From Vanilla planifolia (Eukaryota; Streptophyta; Magnoliopsida; Asparagales; Orchidaceae), in assembly GCA_023846275.1 (NCBI GenBank), contig CM043868.1:9629653-9693652 (forward strand): a stretch of 64,000 nucleotides of DNA, written 5' to 3'. Made by a program: the position numbers and the translations under genes. Below are positions 52,180 to 64,000 of this stretch, piece by piece (within the stretch, counting starts at the first letter, position 1; each line of letters opens with the position of its first letter). The notes under the pieces were generated by a model. That model ran no database searches. It saw only the letters and a list, made by a program, of their open reading frames with translations, and was not told the DNA's origin.

Positions 52180-55100
52180 AGTGGTCTCAGAAATGGTTTT
52201 GTTAAAAGAAAGAAATTTCTATGATAAGATACTCATGACTCATTCTCTTGTAGAAGACAATGTTATTTCATATAATAGAACATCATTCCATCAGCCAATT
52301 TTATTCAAATGTGAATATTATTTGTACTAAAAAAAATTGAATGCACTTGTTTTTAGAATTTATTGATTTAGAAATTTAAGATATGATTGATAATTTATTT
52401 ATTTTCTCAATTAAATTAATAAATGGTAAAAAAAATGTGAAAGCAACTTTGAGATCTTATTCCCAAGGACAAGTACAAACTACAACTAAACTCTTAGGTC
52501 ATGAATATTTTATATTGTAGATTATTTACAACTAAGTGTAACGGTTTCATGAGTCTCAAAACTATGCATGGGATATAGTCTAAACTTAAAGTTACTTATG
52601 AAGGTACATTACAAGTGAAAAAGACTAAGATCAATATGTTGATTCATGAATATGAGTTATTTAAAATAAATCCTAATGAATCTATCAAATTTATGTTTAC
52701 TCACTTTACAAATACTATTAATGGATTATATAATCTTAGAAGAGAGTTTTTTATGTTTAAATAGGTTCATAAAATTTTGTGTGTGCTCCCACAACAATAT
52801 CATCTACTAGTGACTATTTAAAGATAATAAAAGCTATTTTTGTATTTTCACAAAATGAGCTAATTAGAGTGCTCCTCAAAAATGAAATGGAGCTCGCAAG
52901 GAGGAAGAGTGAAGAATTACAAGCAAAAAAGGAGAAGAAAAAGAAAAACCTCTTACTTTTGTGATAGTCTTTACCTCAAATTCTAACTTATCAATCTCTA
53001 ATATGGAAGGTCTAAAGGATTATCTAGATTATATAACAAGAGAAATATAAGTAGAAAATTTGGTAGTGACAATAAGTAAAATAGAAAGATGACATAAATT
53101 AGAGAGATAATGTGTCATGAGTGTAAAATACTTGGGTACATCAGGCATAATTGTCCTTTTCATAAGGAAAAAATAAAGAAGTTTAAGAAGTAAAAAAAAA
53201 GAAGAAGAAGGAAATGAAGATATTATAGAGTAATTCAAACAGTTTAACATCTAATAGGGAAGACAAGAAGGAGAGCCAGATTTGTTTTATGACTAAGGAT
53301 GGTAAGTATAATAATTCATCTGATGATGAGGCATGCTTCACCTCTTCTTTGTCATCTTCAAATGTCAATTATGAAGAGTTTCATTGATACTTGCATAAAA
53401 TATAAGAAATCAACTTCAAAGTATACTAAGTTAAAAGAAGAACATAAGGATTATATGAGATTGTGTGAGCATCTAAATGAAAAAAATGCCAACTATTTAT
53501 AGGAAAAAATAACTTGACAAGATGAAATGGTTGTCTTGATAATTAAAAATACAATGTTAACTAGAGAATTGAATGAATTAAGAAGTGTATATTCACATTG
53601 TAAATATCATTCCATGGAACAAATTGTGATAATGCTTTTATTTCTTGATATGTTAAAGGAATTCAGTACAATTACTACATCAAGGTTGATCATATAACAT
53701 CTCATTGTAAAATTAAGAAAAATATTAATTTTGTATTTCTTAAATTTGTATGGATTCAGAAAGATATCATGAACTAAGCTAATATTAAGATATGTGGACC
53801 CAAAAATATATAGGTCCCCAAAGCTTACGTTTGATTTTTTCTTATAAGCATGCCTTCCTTCAAGGATCGAGGAAGGTATGTTGCACCTAGACAATGGATT
53901 CTCTAAACACATGACTAAAGTTGTTTTATTAGTCATCCATTTTAATGAATATGATAGATGTGAAGTACCCTTGGTGATATTTCGAAGTCATTGGAATAAG
54001 AGCCATGGGAAACTCTCACACCATAATACGAAAAGTCCTTGTGCAAGATGTAAAGTATAATCTTTTAAGCATTAGTCAATTATGTGACTAAGGTTTTTTT
54101 TTGCTATTTACTTCAAATGAGTATATTTTTAGTAGTGATAACATTCCATTTATTGTTTCACATAGGAAGATAATACATATGAATTGTGTTTGCACATGAT
54201 TAGATCTAGTGGACTAGAATGCCTTACATCTCATTACAATAGTTCAAAACTATGGTATAAGAGATTTTGTCGTCAAAGTAAATCTTCACTTAATAAAATG
54301 ATTTAGTGTGAACTTGTTAAAGGTCTACCCAAAATTCACTAAAATTATAACCATGTGTGTGGACCTTGCCAACTTGGAAAACAATCTAAGTCTCTTTTTA
54401 AACCAAAAAAATAACCATTAAGAGACCATTAGAGTTCTTATGCCAAGACTTATTTGATCTAGTTCATCTTCAAAGCTTAAGAGGTATGAAATATTGAGTC
54501 ATTGTGGTAAATGATTTTTCATGATTTACTTGAGTGAGCAAGAAAAATGAGGTTATTGATAAATTTTTGTATTTAGTTATTAAGTTAAAAAAAGAACATG
54601 ATCTTTCTTAAGTTTCAATTAGAAGTGTTAATGGAAGTGAATTTAAAAATGAATTATTTGTAGAGTTTTGTAATGAACAAGGAATTTTTCACATATTTTC
54701 TTCATCAAGGATTTGACGATAAAATAGAGTTGTAGAGAGAAAGAATAGGTTATTGCTTAATGTGGCCAAATATATGCTGAATAGGCATCATTTACCAAAA
54801 TAATTTTGTGCTGAGGTTATCAATATTACATATTACATTTCAAATGGGGTACTTTGACGACCATTGCTTATTGTTTCATCTTATGATCTTTTATATAATA
54901 AGAGCCAAAGATATTGTATCTTCACATATTTGGGTGCAAGTGCTTCATTTTAAATAATAAGAAGAGTAGCTTTTGATTCAAAATTTTGATGAAGATATTT
55001 TTTTAGGTTTTTTAATATAAAGTAGAGCATATAGAATATATAATAAAATAACATTGGTTGTAAAAGAAACGATACATGTGAAATTTGATGAAACCCCTCA

Positions 55101-56290
55101 TGAAACTTCTTGTAGTGAACCATCATTTGATTAATTATATAAATTAGAAGAATTAAGCCTTAAGGATGAATCCATGGACAAAGCCAAGAAAGAAAATGAA
55201 ACAATATAAGATTAAAGTCAATACATGAAAGAATGGAAGTTCGTTAAAGATCATCCTAATGATTTGATTATTGATGAAGTCGGAGAAAGAGTTAATACTA
55301 GGAGTTTAATCAATCATACAACATTTGTTTCAAGTTTTGAACCTACTATAGTTGATGAAGCTTTTAATGATGATTCATGGATAGCTACCATAAACGAGGA
55401 AGTAGAGCAACTTGAAAGAAATCATGTGTGGGACTTAATACCAAGATAAAATGATAAAACAATCATTGATACTAAGTCAATATTTAAATATAAGTTTGAT
55501 TAAAATAGAAAGGTAGTTATAAATAAAGAAAGATTGATTGAAAAAAGACTATAATCAAATTGAGAGAGTTGATGTGAAACAAACCTTTGCTCCAGTGGTA
55601 CATATTAAGGCAACATGAATTCTTTTAGCAAATGCATACCACAAATGTTTCAAATTGTATCAAGTGGATATCAAAAGTTCATTTCTAAATGGATTCATTA
55701 GTGAAGATGTTTATGCAGAATAGCCCCAAGGATTTGAAGCTCATGATAAATCAAATCATATTGTATTTAGTATTATTTTGTGAGGGATATTTCAAACAAA
55801 TCCTAAGGAATCTCATCTCCAAGATGTGAAATGCATTTTTAAATCTCTTACTGGCACAAAATCTCTAGGTTTATGATATCTTAAGTGTGAACTAGGAATT
55901 GATTTGTCAGCTTATACACATGTTGACTTTGTTGGAAGTTGAACTAATAGAAAAAGTACTTTTGAAATGTGTCACTTGATTGGTGGTTCTCTTATTTCTT
56001 GGGCTAGATTATTATACTATCCACAACTAAGGCTAATTATATTGTTGTGAGAAGTTATATTGCCCAAATTTTTGCGGAGTAAATAGTAGTTAATGAATTA
56101 TGGTTTAGATTTTACAAATATTTTCATGTATTTTGATAGTGCTTTGTCTAAGAATGAAACAGCTAGTATTCAAGTTTGATGGCACACTAATGTGAATACT
56201 ATATCTGCATTTCAATCATCTAGTAGTGATATTTGATTATACTTATCTAATATGGTCAATGGTCCAAATTTTTAGTAAGAATGAAGAAAT
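52180..56290 (+). mobile_element. Copia element 2 internal gag-pol remains
   Basis: Recognisable pieces in order: a gag stretch near 52.5-52.75 kb; a CCHC zinc knuckle (CHECKILGYIRHNC) near 53.12 kb; a GPK-x-VPK peptide near 53.8 kb; a protease start (LHLDNGFSKHMT) near 53.88 kb; the pre-integrase zinc-binding stretch and CQLGKQSK near 54.24-54.39 kb; integrase core (RPLELLCQDLFDLVH) near 54.43 kb; RT start (DEAFNDDSWIATINEEVEQLERN) at 55.35-55.43 kb; and RNase H (STFEMCHLIGGSLISW) near 55.95 kb. These are standard Ty1/copia signatures. The coding capacity is destroyed by many breaks. Confidence 0.75.
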
Positions 56291-56419
56291 TGAAATGTTG
56301 TCTAATACGATTTAGAAGATTGTTGTGTACATTATTTTTGCAATGACATAAAACCCTTAATATTCAATATCATATCATGGTCAATATGAATCATCTAGGC
56401 TTCATACCTTATACGATGT

Positions 56420-56894
56420 TCAAATATAACGAAAATGAGCTTTATCAATGTTCATTAAGGCTCTACAATGAGTTTTAATGCTAAAACAACCCCATGCATG
56501 TGTATTATTTGATTGAGCAACCATTTTTGCAAGCGATCTAGCTACTTCATTTTGCTTTTTGTGAATGAATTACCAGTCCATTTTGATTGCTTCTATTTTT
56601 TGTTTGATTTGCTAAATGCATTCTTCTAATTTTTAGTGAATGTTTTTATATCCTTGGATCATTTTGAATAATGTAATACAATCTAATTCAATCACAACAA
56701 TTGTAATTTTATTATTCTGATATTTTTTCCAATCCTTTGAAAGTAGCAAGCACAATTGCTTTCGTTACTGATCCTTTTCCAATAGAAAAGGAAAAATCTT
56801 CTATTATATTACCTCTGTGATCATGGATGATTCTACCAGATTTGGACAATTCACTCATGCTACTTCCATGAACATTAAGCCATTTTGTTAGCAT
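56420..56894 (-). pseudogene. LINE B RNase H remains
   Basis: Starting near 56894: KWLNVHGSS (usual LNVDGSS, so the first catalytic Asp is His), IIHDHRGNIIEDFSF, VTKAIVLATFKGLE (E of the usual AE..A lost), then further down NEVARSLAKM near 56.53 kb, matching the NEVAHRLAKM end of the domain. The stretch lacks the catalytic set and is interrupted by stops. Confidence 0.6.
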
Positions 56895-58041
56895 GTAGTA
56901 AGATCCAAGTAATAAGTTTGCGAGTTCTAAACCACATGGATTTGAATGCGGGAACTAAACCTAGTTGTACCAGAATTAGGTTCTTCTGAGATATTTACGA
57001 GTGAAAAATGTTTCAAAGTGTTGTAATAGCTATAGATGACTTTTTTTATAATGTTGATGTCTTATTGGCTTATTTTCTCATACATTTTAAGATTCTTGGC
57101 TTTTCAAATGCTCCAGTATATTAGCAAAGGAAAAATTTGAAGAACTTCATCCTTTATTGCATTCCTATTAACCTTTTGGCACCAACTATGAAATATATCG
57201 TGTATGTTACTTCCCTTATTGAATTTTCAATGCATTAGCAAAGAAAGACTACACCTTTTTTTTTCCAATTCATAGAAAGCAAAAGCAAGATTTAAGAAAT
57301 CTTCACTAGATAATGAAGCTATTTAGAGGTCAGTTAAAAGTTTAGTTTCCTTAATTACACCAAGAAAGAAAATAGTTTATTTTGGATTCTTCATATTAAG
57401 ACTGATACTTTGATAGGACAAATAGAATTTGAAATCAATTTTTTAGACTTTAATATGATATAGTTGTTTTTGAAAATATGCTAAGTTGAGTGTAAGCTAA
57501 AAGTATTATCCTTTGTAAGGGTCTAGATAAGGGAGTAGGTCTTAGTAAAAAGTTTAAACTATCCACCACTAAATTTATAATACATCCCATATGCTTCCTG
57601 ATATCCAAATTTTTACCCTTTCTATTACCTTCATGTATTTACCTTCCATGTATTTATCCCAAAGCGATTTTCCATTTAGATGCTTCTAGATCAACTTTGT
57701 AGATAAGGAAACCATAATGTCCATTGTTCTTTGAGGCTTAAGTCATTTTCTTTCATTGGAGCATAGATTTTATCCCATGCTTTCCAATGATGTTTGTGGG
57801 CATCATTGATATCCCGCACAAGAATCTATTCATTATTTTCTTTGTTCTATCAAGAGTTTACAATGGTGGGTTAATCATCATGAGTGAAAAGGTTGGAATT
57901 GAGCCTAAGACATGTCTTAATAAGATTAATCTTCTATCCATGGAAAATAATTTCTTTTTCATCCTACTATTTTCATGAACAATATGTTTAAGATTTGTTA
58001 AAAAATATATAGTTTTTTTCTACCATTGTATAAAAGGAATC

Positions 58042-59154
58042 TTAGGTATGTTGTTGTAAATGAGCCATGTTGGAAACAAATTTTTTTCTTACCTTTTCAA
58101 TTAAGCATGGCATCATTTTTTTATTGGTAAAAAATTTACTCTTAAATAGATTTATTTGAAGACTTGATGCATCTTTGAATTTCTTTGAAAATTTAGTGGA
58201 GATTGATCTTAAGTATCCTTTACTAAATTTAGTGCTGTCATCAAGATATTTAAGTGTATTATCATTAGACATCCTTTAGAGTGTGCACAGTGAAGAACTT
58301 TGTTATTGATAAAAAGATTTTTTATAACCTTACTAAAAACCTCCAAAGATAGAATGAATAATAGAGGGGAAATGGGATTTCATTGTTTGAGACCCCTATA
58401 AGGTTGGAAGAATTTGTTTGGTATGTCATTTATTATAATGGATAACCAAGAACTACTACCCATGATGTTTCAGATAAGCTTGATGAATTACTTAGAGAAG
58501 TTAAACTTTGTCAGGGTTTTGTATAAAAATTTCCATGATAAATTGTCAAATGCACTTTTTAAATTCAACTTGATGACATAATTCTTACCTCTAACTTTCT
58601 TATTGAGAGAACCAAACAATTCATGCACTAGTAAAATATTATATGTGATATCTCTGTCTTTTACAAAGCTAGCTTGTTTAAGTAAAATAATTTTGGGTGA
58701 CAACATATGAAGTTTGTGTGCCAAAAGCTCACAAAAGAGTTTTTTAATGAAATTACACAATAATATTAGTCTCAAAACCTGTAAAGATTCAAAAGTGTCA
58801 TTCTTTAAAATGAATATCAAATTTACACTTGTAATACCTTTGGGTATATAATTCCCTATTAGGAAATCCTTGATCACATTTAACACATCACAATAAATGA
58901 TATCCTAACATTAACTAAAAAATGGCCATTATACCTACTAAGTCTTAGTACATTATCTTTGTCCATTTGACTATTGTTTTAATCTCCTCCATTGTGATAT
59001 ATTTCAGCAACATTCTATTGTCTTCCTTAAAAATCATAAGGTATGTAATCAAGTAGTTCCTCATCCATAGTGATCTTGTTTGAGGAAAGTAGTGTTTGGA
59101 AATGTTGTATGGCCAAATCCTAAATTTCCTCATCTTGATAGATAATGTTTCCAT
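58042..59154 (-). pseudogene. LINE B reverse transcriptase remains
   Basis: Three open pieces in order. 59154-58945 is the stretch before RT (ITMEEIKTIVKW). 58886-58488 is an RT palm stretch with GNYIPKGITSVNLIFILK, ILLKQASFVKDRDI and VIKLNLKSAFDNLSW; the motif A Asp position reads Asn (KLNLKSAFD versus KLDxxxAFD). 58272-58042 is the region after the active site (SSLQINLFKSKFF). The YADD box is not intact: the track near 58.27 kb reads NTLKYLDDS. The piece is inactive. Confidence 0.7.
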
Positions 59155-60325
59155 TGAAATCTTTTATGCAACTGATGTTGAACTTTTTTCTTTTTATCTT
59201 TTATGATAACATGAAAGAATTTTGTATTTTTATCTCCTTCATTAATCCATCTTGTACCAATCTTTAGGCACTAATAAATTTCCTATTTGTTGAACTCCTC
59301 CATTAATTGATAATTGGCTTTAATGAGTTTGAGTCTATCCTCCTCAATTTGGCTTTCTTGAAATTACACATCTCGAATTTTAATCATTTTTTCGATCCTT
59401 TTGATTGACTAAAAGATCTTTACAATGATGAACTTATTCCATTATCTAAGACAATATTTTAGCTTTCTAAGTTTAAACACTAGAGCCATCATACCATAGA
59501 GATGAGTAGGAATTGACCTGTTGCTTTCCATAATAATGTAAAATGTTAGGTGTTGTAACCACATATTTTGGAATTTGAAGTATAAGTGTTTAGTTAGAAC
59601 TAGTTTTGTATAAGTGTTGTATAACTATTATAAGGAAATAATCTATCCATTCTTGATTTGCTAATAATCTATCCTTTTCCATATCCATTTCCTTTTCATT
59701 TTTCCAACCCATGTGAAAACTAATCCAATGTAAAGAAGATCTCTTAAGTTACATTAGTTGATAAAATCTTTGAATTCATTCATTGCTTACAAACAAGGAT
59801 TGGAAGAGCCCTTATATTCATCTGCAAAGGTGATTATATTAAAGTCTCATCCTACAAGCCATCATTCTTTAAATTATGTCACAATTTGGGTTAATTTGTG
59901 CTAAAATGTCCTTTTTTCAACCAGTGAATATTTAATATAAACAAACACACAACAAGCCAACATTTGATCTCCTATTTTTCCACTGAGTAAATGGATTGAC
60001 TATTCATCTTCACACAATATTTGACATTGAATGTTTCCTTACCATAATGCTCAAATCTTATTGGATGAGTTCCTTCCATAATATGCAAAGCCCAATCTCT
60101 TAGTAATGATGAGCAACTTGTTATAGTAAGACATTGGTTTCATAAGAGCAACTAAAGTAATGTTATTAATGTTAATTAAATATTTAAGATAAGAGATTAA
60201 ACTCGTATATGTGGCCCCATAATGTTCCAAACAAGGACACTATCCATTAGTGATTTTTGTTACTACACTTTGCAAGGATCATGCACTTTTGTCTGTCCCT
60301 TTTGGAGTCATCTGGCTCTTCTAGC

Positions 60326-60401
60326 CCTTCTTTTTAAATGCATATTCTAAATTGGAATGAAATCCTTCTTTTTGAATGCATATTCTAAATTGGAATGAAA
60401 T
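60326..60401. repeat. 38-bp tandem duplication in LINE B
   Basis: CCTTCTTTTT(A/G)AATGCATATTC and the following ATTGGAATGAAATC occur at 60326 and again at 60364, with one base difference over the unit. A recent local duplication. Confidence 0.85.
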
Positions 60402-61301
60402 CACCTTGTTAATGTTGCATTAGACTAGAATTTGTTGCTCTTTCAAGTAAGTCATGACTAAAATCCTTAAGAGATTGTAGGTCAAACTAATGTTAAGATC
60501 TTTCCTAAGATGCTTTTGATTTAGACATAGAGCCTCCATGGTTGTCCTTCCTATGAATTTTTTAGGGGAAACATGGTCATCTTAAATCTTAGTCAAAATT
60601 ACTTGTTATTCCGTTTCAAAAGAACCATGACCTTGCATGTCCTTGATTGATTGTCTATTTTGGTGCCATCTATGCTAGTAAAACTACTTGTGAATACTTT
60701 GTGAGCCTGCATTAGAGTAGAACAATGAGATTGTCCTTTCTTAAGAGTGTAATCTAAGGGCTTGTCGAGTTTATTCAACTTTTTGTTAGAATCCTTCATA
60801 GGAACAACATTATTAGTTCTCTCCTCAAATAAATTAATTGGAGCTTGAGGAACTTCAATTGGTGTTTATGCATTAGATTTCCTTTTGTAATGTTTTCATT
60901 GAAGTGAGGTGTGGTCCTACTAACAACAAATTGTAAAGCAGTTAGGTAAATTATCATATTATATATCTTGCCAAAATCCATTTGCATTGCTACCCATTTC
61001 TGTAAATCAAATTCAGTTAAGAAATTCTTTAGCTACGTTCAGTTCTACACAAATTCTAGTCACACTTAGTTTAGTTAAGTTTAAGATTGTGGCATTCACC
61101 CTTAAAGGGTTACCAATTGCTAAAGCTTAGGAGTACAAGGTTGCTTTGTTAAAGAAGTGAATTGGTAAATGCTCAAAAGAGATCCAAAGTGGGGCTAGAG
61201 AAGGCTTAGTGTTTAAATGGAAATCAAAATTTGACTAGAATATCCTCATCTAAAAATTTACAATATTCTATGATCAGGGAAGCCAATATTTAAAGAAATC
61301 G

Positions 61302-61514
61302 TCATCTTTCAAATTTAATTAAAGCATGATTGCTATCAAAAGAGCCTACTTTGATCTTGTTTAGAAATCCAATTTTATGGACTTCCTTTCGAATGGTATC
61401 CATTCTAAGACACCCATAAGCAAATTTTCCAATTAGAGTAAGCTTGAATAGGGTGGCCATTTTCTCGATTTTCTCTTCTTTGAAGAACATTTCAGGTTCA
61501 TCCTTGAAGGTCAT
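61302..61514 (-). pseudogene. LINE B ORF1 start with DUF4283 domain
   Basis: An open 70-codon stretch from ATG at 61514 reads LIGKFAYGCLRMDTIRKE and VGSFDSNHALIKF. This is the DUF4283 signature (cf. VGKFSYG...IRK...HVLI) of plant L1 ORF1, the RNA-binding protein that packages LINE RNA. The zinc-knuckle part downstream is not intact. It lies where ORF1 should, upstream of the endonuclease. Confidence 0.6.
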
Positions 61515-61739
61515 TATTGATTAGATTTGGATGAGGGATAATTAAATTAACCCACCTAGAATCTCAATGAAAGAATAGTTAGGGAGATGCTCCCAAAACT
61601 ACCATTGGAGCAAACAAACCAAAATGCATAATTCAATTTAATAGAATCAGGATGGAAGCATACAATTAATGCCAAGCATGCCCTTGTGTTATAAGAATTG
61701 AGTAATCAGCTATGGAAATCACCTTCAATCCCAAAAAAT

Positions 61740-63375
61740 TTTGATCATATTTATACAATTTACATTCTCGTCTAAAGTTATAATTGAAGATTGATGATGT
61801 TATGGTATTGTATAAGTATGATGGCTTTGTTGTAAAGATGCAATCATCAACTAGATAAAGCATTAGAAGTGTAAAATAAATCATACAAGAGATTAGCCTT
61901 TTACATGTGTCATAAGTTCTCTAAGAGTTTAGATTTCACCAACATTGTATGAGTACGAAGCTTCCTTCGTATGTATACGCCACTTATTTCTTCTCAGGGC
62001 CAATCATGTGTAAGTTGAGTTGTGATTAGACATGTATGATTACTTATCATATTAGTATGACTTTAACACATTATTTTAGCCAAGTTAAATGCAAATTAGT
62101 TCTTATACAAATACCTTGTTTTTGCTTTGGGATATTCTTTTTGCTACTTTGTATAACATGAAGTAAAGTATAATATTTGTAAGATTCTCTTCACAAGTTA
62201 AATAACTTAAATGGTTTAAGATAAATTTGCACTCATTATGTCATATGAATATGATATCTATATTATATGATTTAATATTCATCTAATTAATCTAAATTTA
62301 AAGTTCTATATCATCGTATGATGGTGATCTATGTATTGGATATGTACGATTAACTTTCACACATGACTTAGAATATGTCTAATATAAAGCCATCATAATA
62401 CATGATATCCTATTATATGAGTATGTTAAATGATTTAATTAATGTTTTTAATTATTGTAAGAGAATTATCTAAGCAGTGATCTTATATGATTCATTATTC
62501 TTCACTATTAAGTAGAAACAACTTAGAATAAAAATGGTCACAATACCATCATACAATTATGATTATATAAATATATTCATCAATTGAAGTCTTTAACAAG
62601 TTAGTTATTGCATGATTATTAGAGCTTTTGTTTTTATATAACTATATTGTACAATATTTTTTGAGAGATCATTCATAACAAAAAGACACATCGTATAGTA
62701 GTGATCTACTATTAGACATATATGATTTATTTAAACTACAAAAAATCTATATAATTCTAGTTTGATTCATGAGATCGTCTAATACAATATACATAAGAAC
62801 TTAAGTGGTGAACTATGAGTTAGTGTCATACAGTATAAGGACCTTTATTGGACTTGTGTGATAAGTCATCTTAAGATAAATAGTTCTATTTATATTTTTG
62901 AATCATCAAGATAATCATTGTGCTCTTTTCATTGTCCTGATATGATATAGCCAACATACTAGTTCAAGCATAATCTAAGGAGTATAATGGTTCTTTTAAT
63001 CATCTTTGAAAAGTATAATTAACCATTGTAAGGTCCATAACTAGCTTTAGGATTGACATCAATATAAATAGAGAATAGTTTCAAAAAGAAAATTTTAATG
63101 TTGCATTTTACAAAATTTAAAGTTTAAGAAAAGAATAAAAATTGAAGCTATTTTATGTTTTATTTTTCTTGTAAAAATTTGTTCTCATTTATTTAATTGA
63201 AATTCTTGTGATGTTTAGGCATCTCCTCTCCTACCTATTGTGACAAAAAGGAGTGGTTAATAGAAGCTAAATCAAGTTGATTGGTGGTAGGTGTAGGCAC
63301 CAGTCAAGCCAATCTACTTAAAATTATTGTGTGCACTTTTTATTAGTTGTTTGTGTTTTACTTCACTTGTTTTTT
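61740..63375 (+). repeat. 3' LTR of copia element 2 (copy E), incomplete
   Basis: Colinear with LTR D from about 50108 on. The beginning is missing or hidden by LINE B. Similarity ends near TTCACTTGTTTTT at 63375, short of the terminal CA of copy D. Confidence 0.6.
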
Positions 63376-64000
63376 TAAGACAAAAGATATTTTTATATTA
63401 TCATTTGCAAAAAGTAATATATGAAACTAGCATAAGGAATGCCACACGCATAAGGATCTCACTTTGTACATTAATGATGGTAGAGCATATTGTGTTGATG
63501 TGCCAAGCAGGATGTGCAATCATCATAATCTATTTTGCATTAGATGAAATGTCTATGCTAACTTTATTTGGCGATCATAAGAGTATGATGAATTTGAGAG
63601 TGGTGGTGTATCAGTGTTATCATGCCAAATTTATTGTATATAAACACATTTATCTAATTCATAAGTCACATAGTTATGCTCGTGATGATATGCATAAAAA
63701 GTGAACACTACCGACTCCACATCATTGCAAAATGAATTAATAGTTAGCCTAGTTCAAGAATGCGACATGAGGAATAGTAACATTGCATGCTCTATCATCG
63801 AGAGGTGAATATTAACTGTACTACTCTGATGCAATTTGTTATCCACTTATTATATTTGAATGTATTTGTTTGATCAATGGAGCAGGGAAATCGTTAAGCA
63901 AAGATGAATGCAAAATTGAATAATACCAAGACCACTTCATAAAAGAATGAAGTGGTAGTCATTCAAGTTAGAGTAGCCACCATTATGAATACCACATAAG
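63376..64000. other. Unassigned DNA with a 125-aa open frame
   Basis: A frame from ATG 63327 (still inside LTR E) to 63704 is open for 125 codons, with a hydrophobic N-terminus and an isoleucine-rich stretch (GCAIIIIYFALDE). It starts inside LTR sequence and has no recognisable domain, so I do not call it a gene. Composition after 63450 is a little less AT-rich than before, and the block may be the edge of something lying outside the window. Confidence 0.3.

Larger units (their letters stand above)
56300..61735 (-). mobile_element. LINE B: nearly full-length, decayed L1-type LINE
   Basis: On the minus strand the parts run 5' to 3': 5' UTR (about 61735-61515), ORF1 with DUF4283 (61514 down), endonuclease start near 60.25 kb (VWNIMGPHIR, cf. 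the WN(V/I)RG motif), RT at 59.15-58.0 kb, thumb and zf-RVT-like region at 57.9-57.0 kb, and RNase H at 56.9-56.42 kb. The length of about 5.4 kb is close to that of a whole plant L1. It is AT-rich and split by many stops and shifts, so it is far older than LINE A and of a different lineage. No clean poly(A) or target duplication was found. Confidence 0.75.

Noticed and set aside
63327-63704. 125-codon open frame as a gene
   Set aside because: It starts within LTR sequence, has no recognised domain, and its composition is not gene-like; kept only as a note on unassigned DNA.

Overview
The window looks like an AT-rich, repeat-dominated stretch of a flowering-plant nuclear genome. The evidence is a spliced plant-type receptor-like cytoplasmic kinase gene, plant L1-type LINEs with an RNase H domain, and Ty1/copia (SIRE/Maximus-like) and Ty3/gypsy debris. 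The species cannot be named from the sequence. Only one ordinary host gene was found; almost everything else is transposon-derived or featureless AT-rich DNA.

Layout. 1-13.6 kb: a cluster of roughly 2-kb copia-type LTRs of one family (about 2269-4370, 6378-8621, a solo LTR at 8649-10427 with a TTTTA target duplication, and a partial copy near 13.0-13.6 kb) plus gag debris. 13.6-24.4 kb: AT-rich sequence with a degraded gypsy gag on the minus strand (about 20.55-21.06 kb) and a small GC-enriched orphan ORF (21.8 kb). 24380-30780: a 5'-truncated L1-type LINE with a perfect 15-bp target duplication, split by a 3054-bp solo LTR (26549-29602) that has its own 5-bp duplication CAGGC. 30.8-44.4 kb: AT-rich DNA holding a small non-autonomous LTR element (33462-35645). 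44418-48696, minus strand: a five-exon RLCK-VII/PBS1-like kinase gene encoding 385 aa. Its promoter is near 49.05-49.09 kb, and intron 3 (2.35 kb) holds a TRIM-like mini-element. 49.26-49.69 kb: the 3' tail of another LINE. 50.1-63.4 kb: an old copia element with two related LTRs and decayed gag-pol, interrupted by a nearly full-length but decayed minus-strand LINE (about 56.3-61.7 kb). 63.4-64 kb: unassigned.

How it fits together. The kinase is the only likely functional gene. It should encode a cytoplasmic-face membrane-associated Ser/Thr kinase that relays signals from receptor kinases. The rest is a record of nested insertions that can be ordered: host DNA, then LINE A, then the 3-kb LTR; copia element 1, then a same-family solo LTR; copia element 2, then LINE B. 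No CRISPR, operon or prokaryotic system is present, and no clearly new biological system was found. The most unusual items are the GC-AG intron and the APE-to-APD change in the kinase, the nested insertions with readable target duplications, and the copia LTR family with a recurring TATGATC-type motif.
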